Origin: an uncultured Lachnospiraceae bacterium
GTDB taxonomy: Bacteria > Bacillota > Clostridia > Lachnospirales > Lachnospiraceae
NCBI GenBank assembly: GCA_947089905.1
Contig: CAMUMG010000011.1
Span: forward strand, 1 to 64,000
DNA length: 64,000 nucleotides
Reading direction: 5' to 3'
In this document: in pieces, positions 27,551-37,151 of the stretch
Layout of the letters: every line of letters begins with the position of its first letter
How positions within the stretch are numbered: the first letter of the stretch is position 1
The notes under the pieces: model-generated
Told to the model about the DNA's origin: nothing
The model's database searches: none
The model's input: only the letters and a program-made list of their open reading frames with translations
Position numbers and translations under genes: made by a program

Positions 27551-29293
27551 ATGGCAAAAGAAAAATGGATGATTAAAAACTATAAGGCTGATTTTAAAGA
27601 ATTGGGAAAAAGACATGGAATTGAAGAAGTTACAGCAAGATTTTTAGTGAACAGAGGACTGACCAAAGATTCAGAAATTGAAGCATTTCTCCATCCTGAT
27701 TTATCAGGGATGCACCCACCGAAAGCAATGAAAGATCTATTAAAAACAAGAGATATTTTAGTGGAGAAAATTCGTCAACAAAAAAAGATTCGAATTATAG
27801 GGGATTATGATGTAGACGGAGTAGTTTCTACTTTTCTTTTGTGGAAGGCTCTTACTGTTTGTAATGCAAAGGTAGATTACCAGATTCCAGACAGACAAAA
27901 AGATGGTTATGGAATTAACATAGAAATTGTTAAAAAAGCATGTGAGGATGGAGTAGATACCATTCTTACCTGTGATAATGGAATTTCTGCCATAGAACAG
28001 ACAGATTATGCTAAAAGAAGTGGAATGACAGTGTTAATTACCGATCATCATGAACTGCCAGAGTGCCTGCCAAAAGCAGACGCTATTATAAATCCAAAAC
28101 AAAAAGATTGTACATATCCTTATTCCCAACTTTGTGGGGCAGGAGTAACTTATAAGTTAGTACAGGCACTTTATGAAACCTATCAAATTTCAGGAGTAGA
28201 AGAATATTTACAATTTACTGCGATTGCTACAGTATGTGATGTAATGGAACTAACTGGAGAAAACAGAATTATTGTTTCCTATGGTTTAAAACAATTACAA
28301 AAAACAAGACATGCAGGACTATGTGCACTGATGAAAGTCAATTCCATTTATCCAGAACGATTAAGTGCGTATCATTTAGGCTTTATTTTAGGACCATGTT
28401 TAAATGCAACAGGAAGATTAGATAGTGCCGTTCGAGGAGTAGAATTACTCTCCTGTGAGGAGGAAGGAATGGCAGAAAAACTTGCCTCTGAGCTAAAACA
28501 ATTAAATGATATCCGAAAAGAAATGACAACACAGGGAGTAGAACAAGCAATTATATTAGCAGAATCAAAAGAGAGAAAACAAGATAAAGTATTAGTACTC
28601 TATCTACCAAAATGTCATGAAAGTCTGGCTGGAATTATTGCAGGAAGACTTAGAGAAAAATATAATCATCCGACCATTATTCTAACCCGTGCTAAAGATT
28701 GTATAAAAGGTTCAGCACGTTCGATTGAACAATATTCTATGTTTGAAGAACTGGTAAAATGCAAACAATATCTTCTTAAATTTGGAGGACATCCTATGGC
28801 AGCAGGACTATCCTTACAAGAAGAAGAGATAGAACCATTTCGAAACGCATTAAATGAAAATTGTACTTTAACAGAAGAAGATTTTGTAGTAAAAATTTCT
28901 ATCGATATTGTACTGGCATTAAGCGGAATTACAAAAGAAATGATTCAAGAACTTTCTATCCTTGAACCATTTGGAAGGGGAAATGAAAAGCCAATTTTTG
29001 CAGATAAAGGATTAAAAATTCGCAAACTTTCTCTTGTAGGAAGAACAACACAATATGCAAAATTAGTCGTAGAAGATCGATTTGGATGCCGAATGGATGC
29101 AATATACTTTGGAGATTCCGAACAGTTTTTAAAAGAATTAGAATCCTTTTATGGAGAGGAAGAAGTAAGAAAAATGTTTCAGGGAAGAGGAGAAAAGGCA
29201 AGTCTTTCTGTTATCTATTATCCTTCTATTAACGAATATCAAAACAGAGAAAGCCTACAAATTATTATTGAACATTATCAGATAGAAGATTAA
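27551..29293 (+). CDS. recJ: Single-strand DNA 5'-3' exonuclease RecJ
   Basis: The 580-residue DHH-family exonuclease acts in recombination and repair. It has IIGDYDVDGVVST (motif I), LTCDNGIS, ITDHHELPE (the DHH motif), GAGVTYKL and the DHHA1 region ending in KFGGHPMAAGLSL. ATG 27551 follows AGGAGG. A reading frame extends 54 bases further upstream but passes into the terminator. Confidence 0.92.
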   Translation: MAKEKWMIKNYKADFKELGKRHGIEEVTARFLVNRGLTKDSEIEAFLHPDLSGMHPPKAMKDLLKTRDILVEKIRQQKKIRIIGDYDVDGVVSTFLLWKALTVCNAKVDYQIPDRQKDGYGINIEIVKKACEDGVDTILTCDNGISAIEQTDYAKRSGMTVLITDHHELPECLPKADAIINPKQKDCTYPYSQLCGAGVTYKLVQALYETYQISGVEEYLQFTAIATVCDVMELTGENRIIVSYGLKQLQKTRHAGLCALMKVNSIYPERLSAYHLGFILGPCLNATGRLDSAVRGVELLSCEEEGMAEKLASELKQLNDIRKEMTTQGVEQAIILAESKERKQDKVLVLYLPKCHESLAGIIAGRLREKYNHPTIILTRAKDCIKGSARSIEQYSMFEELVKCKQYLLKFGGHPMAAGLSLQEEEIEPFRNALNENCTLTEEDFVVKISIDIVLALSGITKEMIQELSILEPFGRGNEKPIFADKGLKIRKLSLVGRTTQYAKLVVEDRFGCRMDAIYFGDSEQFLKELESFYGEEEVRKMFQGRGEKASLSVIYYPSINEYQNRESLQIIIEHYQIED

Positions 29294-29344
29294 AGATTAC
29301 AAAAGTATTAACAAATAAAAAACGATTGATAGGAGCAGATAACA

Positions 29345-29782
29345 ATGGTAATTGGAATTTTTGGTGAGAGCTGTACGGGCAAATCTACCCTTGCAGACAA
29401 ATTGAAAGAGAGTATAAATGCACAGGTTTATACAGGAAAGGATTATCTTCGCTTAGAAAAGAATGAAGTTGCTGCAAAGCAGTGTTTCCAAAGAAAGCTG
29501 CGTGAAGCCATTAATGGTGAAAATATCATCTATGTAATTTCAGAAAAAGAACACTTGCCACTATTGCCCGAGGGAAGTATTCGTGTTTTGGTAACAGCAG
29601 ATTTGGAGCTTATAAAAACAAGATTTGCTCAACGGATGCACGGTAATCTGCCGGCTTCCGTAGCAGCTATGTTGGAAAGAAAGCATGGCAGTTTTGACAT
29701 GGAGACACACGACATCCATGTAATTTCAGAACATACGAATGTTGATGATGTATGCAGAAAGATTGCAGCTATGAACATCTAA
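29345..29782 (+). CDS. Small P-loop nucleoside/nucleotide-kinase-like protein
   Basis: The 145-residue protein has Walker A GESCTGKSTLADKL at residues 7-20 and looks like a shortened cytidylate/adenylate-kinase or AAA_33-type kinase. A KTRFAQRMHGNLP segment may form the lid. The substrate is unknown. Confidence 0.6.
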   Translation: MVIGIFGESCTGKSTLADKLKESINAQVYTGKDYLRLEKNEVAAKQCFQRKLREAINGENIIYVISEKEHLPLLPEGSIRVLVTADLELIKTRFAQRMHGNLPASVAAMLERKHGSFDMETHDIHVISEHTNVDDVCRKIAAMNI

Positions 29783-29973
29783 TGGAGATGGGGAATTGCT
29801 ACTCAAAATAATAAGATGTTGTCCGATTATAGAAGCTGTTATTTCTATGTTAGAGGATTAGTTTATGTATCAAATTTATGAAAATATCCTTATTCTTTCT
29901 GCAACTGGTAGTCATACAGACCTATTTGGAGAATAAAAAATCATAGAACTGTTAAAAGAGGATACACTAGAAA
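29783..29973. other. Non-coding gap after the small kinase
   Basis: About 190 bases with no convincing gene. A 23-codon frame starting at 29863 has no family signal. The sequence ends in the shared terminator at 29974-30020. Confidence 0.5.
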
Positions 29974-30020
29974 ATTTAAGGAACAATCTGAAAAACATAA
30001 CTTTCAGTTTGTTCCTAAAT
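29974..30020. terminator. Bidirectional terminator between convergent genes
   Basis: The arms ATTTAAGGAACAATCTGAAA and TTTCAGTTTGTTCCTAAAT pair almost completely around an 8-nt loop, with T-runs on both strands. It separates the kinase gene from the ECF gene. Confidence 0.8.
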
Positions 30021-30022
30021 TT

Positions 30023-30844
30023 TTATTCAAATCTTTTAAATAACCCTGCTTTTATAAGAGCTGGGCGTAGAGCAAGATAAAGAAAACTTGCAGCCGCAGT
30101 CGAAACCAGTGCATTGACAGAAGTAGTCAAAAGACTGAATTTTGCTAAAGTAGCAGATAGATCTTGTGGTATACCAAGCAAATAAGATTTATAAAAGTAT
30201 CCAACTAAAGGATCTGCAATAATATTAAATGCCAATCCACAGGCAGACGCAATAATTACATCTCGTATAACCTTTTTTTGGTTTTTTTCTGTACTAATAT
30301 GCAAAAGTTTATGTGCAACCAATCCGCTGATTAAACCAATACAAAGTTTAAGGAAAAAAGTTTTTGGAGCACTTGTCACATAGGCACTGGTAAGATCAGC
30401 AAGAGTTAAACCGAGTGCACCAGACATTCCACCCCATGTTCCTCCAAGTAACAATGCAGCAAGAACACAAAAAGTATTACCAAGATGGAAAGCTGTTTTT
30501 TCTGGTCCAACTGGAATATCAATCCGAAAATATTGAAATCCAAGATAGCTGAGTGCTGCAAATAGAGCAGCCTGAGCAAGTATCTTAACACGTTCAGCAG
30601 AAATATTACGACCTATCTGTTTTTTGGAATTTGATAAGCTAACAGAAAGATTTGAAACAAGAGCGGCACAGCCTGCTACAAGCAAAATTAATCCATAGAT
30701 CACCAGTCTATTTTCCTTCGTTACTTCTGGACCTTCTTTTGTCAAATATCCCACTATTGTTAAAATCAGTCCTGTTGCAAATACAGCCATACTAAAAATA
30801 AGCCCTATCCTAAGTGGATTTTTATTTTCTGTTTGTTTTTCCAT
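30023..30844 (-). CDS. ECF transporter substrate-binding (S) component
   Basis: The 273-residue membrane protein has two N-terminal helices followed by a typical S-component core. Family signs are FRIDIPVGPEKTAFHLGNTFCVLAALLLGG (given here as its ends FRIDIP and ALLLGG) and GALGLTLADL. ECF S components bind a vitamin or precursor and share an ATPase/EcfT module encoded elsewhere. The ligand cannot be read here. Three CCAGTTT boxes in its upstream region may be regulatory. Confidence 0.75.
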   Translation of the reverse strand: MEKQTENKNPLRIGLIFSMAVFATGLILTIVGYLTKEGPEVTKENRLVIYGLILLVAGCAALVSNLSVSLSNSKKQIGRNISAERVKILAQAALFAALSYLGFQYFRIDIPVGPEKTAFHLGNTFCVLAALLLGGTWGGMSGALGLTLADLTSAYVTSAPKTFFLKLCIGLISGLVAHKLLHISTEKNQKKVIRDVIIASACGLAFNIIADPLVGYFYKSYLLGIPQDLSATLAKFSLLTTSVNALVSTAAASFLYLALRPALIKAGLFKRFE

Positions 30845-30894
30845 TGTTATTCTATCCTCCGATTCTTTTTTAGTTTGGTGTTCATAATAACATA

Positions 30895-30946
30895 AAACTG
30901 GCTATATGAAAATGACCAGTTTATAAAATTATAATAGTACCAGTTT
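30895..30946. promoter_or_regulatory. Three CCAGTTT half-sites between divergent genes
   Basis: AAACTGG at 30895-30901 and CCAGTTT at 30916-30922 form an inverted repeat, and a third copy is at 30940-30946. They lie between the ECF gene (minus) and the Sel1 gene (plus), with TATAAT at 30963-30968 beside them. A regulator of one or both genes may bind here. Its identity is unknown. Confidence 0.4.
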
Positions 30947-31017
30947 ATCTTTACTTCTATTTTATAATATGCTAAAATAAAAACAGAAGAAAGTAGAATA
31001 TAGAAAGGAAGAACAGA

Positions 31018-32361
31018 ATGGGAAAATTTTATTCCAATGACTTAGAAAGGGGTATTCAATTACTTTATTTTCAGGCAGATCACAGTAAATATTCAGAAGG
31101 GGTTTCTCTGATACGAAGAGCAACAGAAGCAGGGGAAGCCGATGCCTATTATTTCTTAGCTCGTTGTTATGGCTGGGAAGATGGAGATGTTCAAAATGAT
31201 GATAAGAAAGCAGAAGAACTTTCTTTAAAAGGAATTCAAAATAACAGTGCACTTTGTGTTTTAGGTGCAGAGCGTATGGATATTTTTAAAGGGAAGTTAA
31301 AAGCAAGTTCTCCCTATACATTAAAGCAGGCATTTGATGAAGTGGAAAAGATAGCACAGGCAGGAGAGCCAATGGCACAATATGCAGTTGGACTATTTTA
31401 TTTTTGGGGGGATATGTTAATTGAAATTCAAAAGCCAAATGATAGAGAAGAGTTTATTAGGCTAGAAAGAGAGAATAGAGAAAAAGCAGCACAGTGGTTT
31501 CGTGCTTCTGCAAATCAAGGTTGTATTCCCTCTTTTAGAAATCTATTTTGTGGATTTCGGGATGGAAAATATGGTGTGAGAGATTCTAAAATGGCACTTC
31601 GAATTGCAGAGGAATTTGACAATAAAGTAGATTGTAGGGAATTTTACTGTGATATTGCCTCACAATATCAAGAAATAAAAGAATATGATAAAGCAGTTTC
31701 TTGGTATGAAAAAGGAATTGCAAAGGGAGTTGCTTCTTGTGCGGATTCTTTTGGAGCAGATTATTATGAAGGAAGAGGAGGATTAAAACAGGATCATAAA
31801 AAAGCATTCAGTTTGTTTGAAAAAGCAATAGAATTAGGAAGTATCAGTGCATGTTATAATATCGGTCGCTGTTATTTTTGGGGTTATGGGACATTAATGG
31901 ATAAAAGGAAGGCATTTGAGTGGATTTCAAAGGCTGTTTCACAGGGAAAAACAAGAGATTGGTATTTAAAATATGCGAAATATTTTTTAGGGTGGATGTA
32001 TTTAGATGGAATTGGAACGCCAGTCAATGATGAAGAAGCATTTCGATATAGCAAAGAGGCAGTAAAAGAGGGAAGCAAACAGGCAAAACTATATCTGGGA
32101 CGTTGTTATTTAGAGGGAAGAGGGACAGTGAAGGATTTTTATTTAGGGAAACAATTAATGGAAGAGTGTGTAAAAGAAACAGGTATGTCAAAAGCAACTC
32201 GTTATCTTGGGGTAATCTATGATCAGGGACTTGGAGTAGACGAAGATATTTCAAAAGCAGTTTCTTATTATCAAAAGGCGTTAGAAGGAGGATATCCAGA
32301 GGCAGAACAAGATTTGAATCGCTTTAAAAAAACTATCTTTGGAAAGTGGAAAAGACGCTAA
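31018..32361 (+). CDS. Sel1-like repeat protein
   Basis: The 447-residue alpha-solenoid carries repeated Sel1 units such as ADAYYFLARCYGWEDGDVQ, ADSFGADYYEGRGGLKQDHKKAF, ACYNIGRCYFWGYG and AKLYLGRCYLEGRGTVKD. Such proteins act as protein-binding scaffolds. No signal peptide is seen, so it should be cytoplasmic. It heads a stretch of solenoid and chaperone-like genes up to 37.1 kb. Confidence 0.85.
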   Translation: MGKFYSNDLERGIQLLYFQADHSKYSEGVSLIRRATEAGEADAYYFLARCYGWEDGDVQNDDKKAEELSLKGIQNNSALCVLGAERMDIFKGKLKASSPYTLKQAFDEVEKIAQAGEPMAQYAVGLFYFWGDMLIEIQKPNDREEFIRLERENREKAAQWFRASANQGCIPSFRNLFCGFRDGKYGVRDSKMALRIAEEFDNKVDCREFYCDIASQYQEIKEYDKAVSWYEKGIAKGVASCADSFGADYYEGRGGLKQDHKKAFSLFEKAIELGSISACYNIGRCYFWGYGTLMDKRKAFEWISKAVSQGKTRDWYLKYAKYFLGWMYLDGIGTPVNDEEAFRYSKEAVKEGSKQAKLYLGRCYLEGRGTVKDFYLGKQLMEECVKETGMSKATRYLGVIYDQGLGVDEDISKAVSYYQKALEGGYPEAEQDLNRFKKTIFGKWKRR

Positions 32362-32369
32362 GTATAATA

Positions 32370-32412
32370 AAAAGAGCTATTACAAACATTTTATTTTGTA
32401 ATAGCTCTTTTT
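32370..32412. terminator. Terminator after the Sel1 gene
   Basis: AAAAGAGCTATTACAAA pairs perfectly with TTTGTAATAGCTCTTTT around an 8-nt loop, and further T follow. Confidence 0.85.
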
Positions 32413-32523
32413 CTATCTTTGTTCTGAAAATATTATATCATAAAACTGTTTAATTTACAAGTCTTGTAATTGAAGGAAGATCGCCGTAAAATAAGGGGAA
32501 CTTATACAAAAGGAGGATTTAAA

Positions 32524-33066
32524 ATGAAAACAGAATTTTATGATCTCATTCTACAGACCAGACAGACTACAGAGTTATCCCAGATTCTTGATTGTAATCA
32601 GAAGACAGATCGCTTTGGGTTAGTATTGACACAAGAAGAGGTAGAAATGCTTTTGATACACCGAAAGGAAGTGTTAGAAACTCAGCAGAGAATAGAATTT
32701 GGAGAAAGTATTCTTCCGAAACTTATCTATACATTCTGTGATTCTCCTTATTTAGACGAAGAAAATTATGCAGATACTTTGGCAGAACTGATGGAAATAT
32801 TTTATTTGTATAAGAATGAAACATTAGATCTTGTAACAGATGAAGAACTATTAAACTTTATGGTAGAACAATTTAACCATGTTTGTTATGGTGATACACA
32901 ATATTTGTCTGAAACTTGTCTGGAACGATTTGCAAGAGCAGTAAGAAATGGCTATCAGGGATTTTATGAAAACGAAGGAAAAGGAATTTATGAAGAAGAT
33001 TTTTCTGAAGAGACACATTGGGAACGTGAACTATACGATCAGGCGGCACGGGAATTAATGGAATAG
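32524..33066 (+). CDS. DUF6323-type protein
   Basis: The 180-residue acidic helical protein has the family segments TDRFGLVLTQEEVEML, EFGESILPKLIYTFCDSPY and LERFARAVRNGYQGFY. As I know the family, it occurs next to DUF6179, exactly as here (24-base gap). ATG 32524 follows AAAGGAGG. The function is unknown. Confidence 0.7.
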   Translation: MKTEFYDLILQTRQTTELSQILDCNQKTDRFGLVLTQEEVEMLLIHRKEVLETQQRIEFGESILPKLIYTFCDSPYLDEENYADTLAELMEIFYLYKNETLDLVTDEELLNFMVEQFNHVCYGDTQYLSETCLERFARAVRNGYQGFYENEGKGIYEEDFSEETHWERELYDQAARELME

Positions 33067-33090
33067 TTTTAAAAAAGGAGCAGCGAGAAG

Positions 33091-33900
33091 ATGATGGATT
33101 ATACGATAGAAGAATTATTGCCAATTGTACAGAAATTATCAGAACAATATACTCAAAAAGAAAGCACTTCCATTCGAATTGAAATATTACAGCAACTGAT
33201 GGAAGCTGTAATATATTGTGTTATGGAACAGGAACAATCCGTATTACAGCAAGAAAAATATTCATTAAAAAGTATAGAAAAGATAAGTGCAGAAAAAGCC
33301 TATCAATCTGGTTATGAAATGGTTATACAAAAAACAAAAGATGCCAATAAAATCTATAGTGATTTGATTACAGATTTCCATTCCTATGGATGTAAAAATC
33401 TTTATGATATAGTAATTCTGGAGATGCCTAAATTTTTTATTTCTTATGATGCAAAATTTTCTCCTCAAAGTCACAACCTAATATTAAGTTATCCAACCCT
33501 TCATTCAAAAGAAGCATTAACAGGTATCGATCAGATCTATCTATATCTTTGTGATTTAAAGAGTGAACAAAACATTTTATCCCACTTTACGGAGGAAGAA
33601 ATTTTAAACAGCTTAGAAAAGTACCACACAGACTACGAAGAAGAACTATTTAATATTTGTTCTATAGTAGTGAAACATAAAGTTTTACAGCAGTGGGTTG
33701 AAGAAATAGAAAATTTACAGGAGGCTGACAAAGTAAATCAAGATAAACTAAAAACAGATCTCATATCTACATTTTGGGAAATTGCAAAAGAAGAAAAAGA
33801 ATATTTAACTATGTTAGCAGAAGAATGTTGGATTGAACTGGTAGCTGCTATAGATGGAAAGTATCTAAATACTTATTTAAGACATTACTGCTGGATATAA
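33091..33900 (+). CDS. DUF6179-type protein
   Basis: The 269-residue helical protein starts YTIEELLPIVQKLSEQYTQKESTSIRIE and then QQLMEAVIYCV, as in DUF6179 proteins. It is paired with the DUF6323 gene upstream. My recollection is that many family members are longer, so this copy may be shortened at the C-terminus. The function is unknown. Confidence 0.6.
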   Translation: MMDYTIEELLPIVQKLSEQYTQKESTSIRIEILQQLMEAVIYCVMEQEQSVLQQEKYSLKSIEKISAEKAYQSGYEMVIQKTKDANKIYSDLITDFHSYGCKNLYDIVILEMPKFFISYDAKFSPQSHNLILSYPTLHSKEALTGIDQIYLYLCDLKSEQNILSHFTEEEILNSLEKYHTDYEEELFNICSIVVKHKVLQQWVEEIENLQEADKVNQDKLKTDLISTFWEIAKEEKEYLTMLAEECWIELVAAIDGKYLNTYLRHYCWI

Positions 33901-34006
33901 ATTTAATTCAACTATAGTACAAAAAGTGGTACTAATGAATAATATCTAGTTGCAATCGATATGTAAAAGAATTATAATAAAATTAAAATTAATAATATAG
34001 CATATT

Positions 34007-34075
34007 CACGACAAACGCACGAATCGATTTTTATGGAAAATGTCAATCGTTCACTTTATTTATGCGTTTGTCGTG
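34007..34075. repeat. Inverted repeat CACGACAAACGCA with 43-base loop
   Basis: The arms at 34007-34019 and 34063-34075 are perfect 13-base complements, and an inner CGATT/AATCG pair can extend the structure. It sits 63 bases before the solenoid gene, in a 237-base gap with no gene. The left arm with its GAAT...TTTTTA tail recurs at 38091. Confidence 0.75.
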
Positions 34076-34137
34076 TGTCATATCTATATCAATAATACAA
34101 ATTTTTGATAAAAACAGTATAGAAAATAGGGGAGAAG

Positions 34138-35322
34138 ATGTTAAATAATATTAGAAGAAGTGATATTGAAAATATAGAACTTTGGAATTTAATTATTCAA
34201 ATTCAGAAACTTACAGATGGAGATTATTCTCTATATGATGCAAATGCCCCGACTTTAAAGAAGCTTTTAGATCGGGTTTTATTTCTGGCAAAACAGGAAA
34301 AACAATGGCATCTCTATTTTAAGTCAATCACAGAAATCGTATATTTATTAAAACGAATGGATGAAGAAATTAAAGCATTAAAATATGTCGAGATTTACTA
34401 TAAAGATAGTAAGCAGTATATGGAAGAGGCTTTATTAAGTGATAATGCAAAAGATATAGGAGAAGAAAATGTATGTATCTGTGCGGAGGCTTTCGATATA
34501 TATCTCGAATTTCCTCAAATCACCGATGAAAAGCTTGACCAATTTATGAAACTTTATAAAGACAATGTAACAAAATATGGTCCGAAGGGCAATTATTATG
34601 GTGATTTGCTCGATGTTGCAATATTTAATCGTGATAAAGAGATGTTAAGGATTGGAAAAGAGGGATTAGATCATAATGAATTTATGGGATGTTATATTTG
34701 TCATGTAAAGCCTGTCTTTGGATATTATATTTTCGATAATAATTTAGAGGGTGTAGAAGAACTGATTCATCGAATACTTACCAAAAATATACCACGAAAA
34801 AAGTTGTGGAGTTATAGAATGTGTGAACATGCAAAAGAGGATCACCTAATTTGTGATGTATTAGAAGAGTGTCTATTGTTAGGAAATGAAAAAATGTTTC
34901 ATATTATTTTTGAAAAATATAAAAAAGTTTTTCAAGAAGGGGAGGCAGATTGGACAGTTAAATTACTTTTTTGTACGCTTAGTGGAAATTGGTCTAGTCA
35001 TGGAGAGAATGATATTGATTTTACAAAAAGGGCTTACTCTAATATTGAAAAGCAGAAAAGTACTGCTTTTGAAAAGATGTGGAAAGCATTGTTTTTGTAT
35101 TGTTATTATCAGATGCTTGATGCACATGGAGTACATAAAGTTTTAGAATTAAAAGATACCTTTAAAAAAGAAAATGGATGTTCCTGCATAGAAATTTCTA
35201 ATTATTTTGAACAAAAAGCAGATGAAATTGGTACACAAATGATGGCATCACGAAGACATTTTGACTATTCTTCCATTAAGCAAACCTTTGAAGTCTGTTT
35301 TTTAGAGAAGAAAAAAATATAG
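34138..35322 (+). CDS. Alpha-helical (TPR-like) protein paired with the Hsp90-like gene
   Basis: I do not recognise this 394-residue protein as a named family. It is helical throughout, with spacing like degenerate TPR units (for example EEIKALKYVEIYYKDSKQYMEEALL), and has scattered Cys. GGGGAGAAG directly precedes the ATG. The Hsp90-like gene begins 14 bases after its stop, so the two are surely co-expressed. It may be a co-chaperone or client adaptor. Confidence 0.6.
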   Translation: MLNNIRRSDIENIELWNLIIQIQKLTDGDYSLYDANAPTLKKLLDRVLFLAKQEKQWHLYFKSITEIVYLLKRMDEEIKALKYVEIYYKDSKQYMEEALLSDNAKDIGEENVCICAEAFDIYLEFPQITDEKLDQFMKLYKDNVTKYGPKGNYYGDLLDVAIFNRDKEMLRIGKEGLDHNEFMGCYICHVKPVFGYYIFDNNLEGVEELIHRILTKNIPRKKLWSYRMCEHAKEDHLICDVLEECLLLGNEKMFHIIFEKYKKVFQEGEADWTVKLLFCTLSGNWSSHGENDIDFTKRAYSNIEKQKSTAFEKMWKALFLYCYYQMLDAHGVHKVLELKDTFKKENGCSCIEISNYFEQKADEIGTQMMASRRHFDYSSIKQTFEVCFLEKKKI

Positions 35323-35336
35323 AAGTAGGGAAGGGT

Positions 35337-37100
35337 ATGGCAAATTATAATTTTAAGGTGGATTTAAAGGGAATTATTCGTCTATTAAGTGATAATTTAT
35401 ATTCTACAAAAGATGTTTTTTTAAGAGAATTGCTTCAAAATGCAGTAGATGCTATTCGAGCGAGAAAAAAGGAAGAACCAGAATTTAAAGATGGAGTGAT
35501 CAAAGTTCATTATGAAATACAAGAAGATAAGAGTGTAATACTTATTTTTGAGGATAATGGAATAGGTTTAAATAAAGAAGAAATTCATTCTTTTTTATCA
35601 GTGATTGGACAGTCTTCAAAATGGGGAGAAGAGATTAGAAGCAGTTTTATCGGACAATTTGGAATTGGTCTTTTGTCTTGTTTTTTAGTAGCGGAAGAGA
35701 TTAAGATAAAAAGTCATTCCTGTAAAGAAGATATTAGTTATCAGTGGATTGGACATAGTAATGGTACATATAGTGTAACGCAACTAAAAGAAGAGTTTCC
35801 AATAGGAACTGCAATCTATCTTCATTTACGGGCAGATATGGCACAGGAGTATGGAGAAAAGAAAATTATTGAAAAGCTTGATGAGTATGGATTTTTAATT
35901 ATACCCCCTATTATTTTTGAGGGACAAAAAGAGAGAAAGCAGATTAACGATGCTTTTATTCCATGGCGGCAGCAGTTTTGTACAAAAGATGAAATAATGG
36001 AATTTGGTGAACAGGTATTTGAAGAAGAGTTTTTAGATGTGATTCCATTAAAAGGAGAAGGGATCAGAGGATATGCGTATATTTGTGAACGTCAGCTCAA
36101 TGCAGCTACAGCCAATGAGCATAAAATTTTTCTGAAAAATATGTTTATTACAGAAGATGGAAAAGAATTAATCCCTAAATGGGCATTTTTTACGAAATGT
36201 ATTTTAAACTGCGATGATTTAACACCGACTGCTTCCAGAGAAAATTTTTCCAGAGATTATAAGCTAATGAAAACAAAAAATATAATCGAAAAATGTATTT
36301 TTGATTATTTTTCTACTTTAGCAAAGTTAGATGTACGTAAACTAAAACAGATTACAATGATACATAATGTAGCAATTAAATCATTAGCGATTGAAAATGA
36401 AAAGATCTATAAATTGTTTTTTCCATTTCTTACATTTTATACAAACAAAGGAAATTTAACAGGATTTCAGATTTTAGAAGCGGCAAAGAAAATATCAGTA
36501 CATTATTGTGTAGAGATAGATTCTTACCGAAGAATAAGTCCATTAGTGGAAAATGGGACAGGACTGTTAATAAATGCAGGATATATTTATGATACAAAGT
36601 TACTACAGATGATGAATGATTACTATAAGGGAATTGAAATAAAAGTTTTTGATGAAAGTTCTTATGAACATTTATTAGAAACGCCATCTTCAAAAGTATT
36701 GATAGAAATGTCAATTCTTTTAGAAACAGCAAAAAAGGCTTTAGACAGTTACAAATGTAGTGTTTCTCTAAAAACTTATTCGCCAAAACAGCTTTCTGTT
36801 TTATACGTACCAGCAGATGATGCTTTTTTAGAAACAACTTTTGACGCAAATGAATATTCTGAATTTTTAGAAAATTTTTCTTTTGTGGAGGAGACAGAAT
36901 ATAGTGCAAAACTATATTTAAATAGTGATAATTCTCTAATTCAACGTTTGGCAGCCGTTACAGATATGGAAATGTTAACTACAATTATACAGGTACTATA
37001 TGTACAGGCATTATTATCGGGACATTATCCATTAGGAGAAAAGGAAATGGAATTATTAAATAAAAATCTGGAAAAACTGATTGAATATGGTTTAGAATAA
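35337..37100 (+). CDS. Divergent Hsp90/HtpG-family ATPase
   Basis: The N-terminal GHKL domain of this 587-residue protein is clear: FLRELLQNAVDAIRAR, FEDNGIGLNKEEI and IGQFGIGLLSCFLVA hold the ATP-binding Asn, Asp-Gly and Gly motifs. DLTPTASRENF with the middle-domain Arg is also present. It is a little shorter than E. coli HtpG, and the last 200 residues match poorly, so it is better called Hsp90-like than HtpG. A co-transcribed solenoid protein precedes it. Confidence 0.8.
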   Translation: MANYNFKVDLKGIIRLLSDNLYSTKDVFLRELLQNAVDAIRARKKEEPEFKDGVIKVHYEIQEDKSVILIFEDNGIGLNKEEIHSFLSVIGQSSKWGEEIRSSFIGQFGIGLLSCFLVAEEIKIKSHSCKEDISYQWIGHSNGTYSVTQLKEEFPIGTAIYLHLRADMAQEYGEKKIIEKLDEYGFLIIPPIIFEGQKERKQINDAFIPWRQQFCTKDEIMEFGEQVFEEEFLDVIPLKGEGIRGYAYICERQLNAATANEHKIFLKNMFITEDGKELIPKWAFFTKCILNCDDLTPTASRENFSRDYKLMKTKNIIEKCIFDYFSTLAKLDVRKLKQITMIHNVAIKSLAIENEKIYKLFFPFLTFYTNKGNLTGFQILEAAKKISVHYCVEIDSYRRISPLVENGTGLLINAGYIYDTKLLQMMNDYYKGIEIKVFDESSYEHLLETPSSKVLIEMSILLETAKKALDSYKCSVSLKTYSPKQLSVLYVPADDAFLETTFDANEYSEFLENFSFVEETEYSAKLYLNSDNSLIQRLAAVTDMEMLTTIIQVLYVQALLSGHYPLGEKEMELLNKNLEKLIEYGLE

Positions 37101-37105
37101 GAAAT

Positions 37106-37150
37106 AGGGAGTTGTTGCATATTTAGTTCTTAGTGCAACAACTCCTTATT
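37106..37150. terminator. Bidirectional terminator
   Basis: GGGAGTTGTTGCA pairs perfectly with TGCAACAACTCC around a 14-nt loop, followed by TTATTTTT. It serves the Hsp90-like gene and thiT, which converge here. Confidence 0.8.
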
Positions 37151-37151
37151 T

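Noticed and set aside
29863..29934. A 23-codon frame after the small kinase gene
   Set aside because: No ribosome site of note and no recognisable protein pattern. Probably chance.
35337..37100. A sensor histidine kinase, from the GHKL ATPase motifs
   Set aside because: The Hsp90-type NAVDA, GQFGIG and middle-domain SREN motifs are present, while a phospho-accepting His domain and membrane helices are absent.
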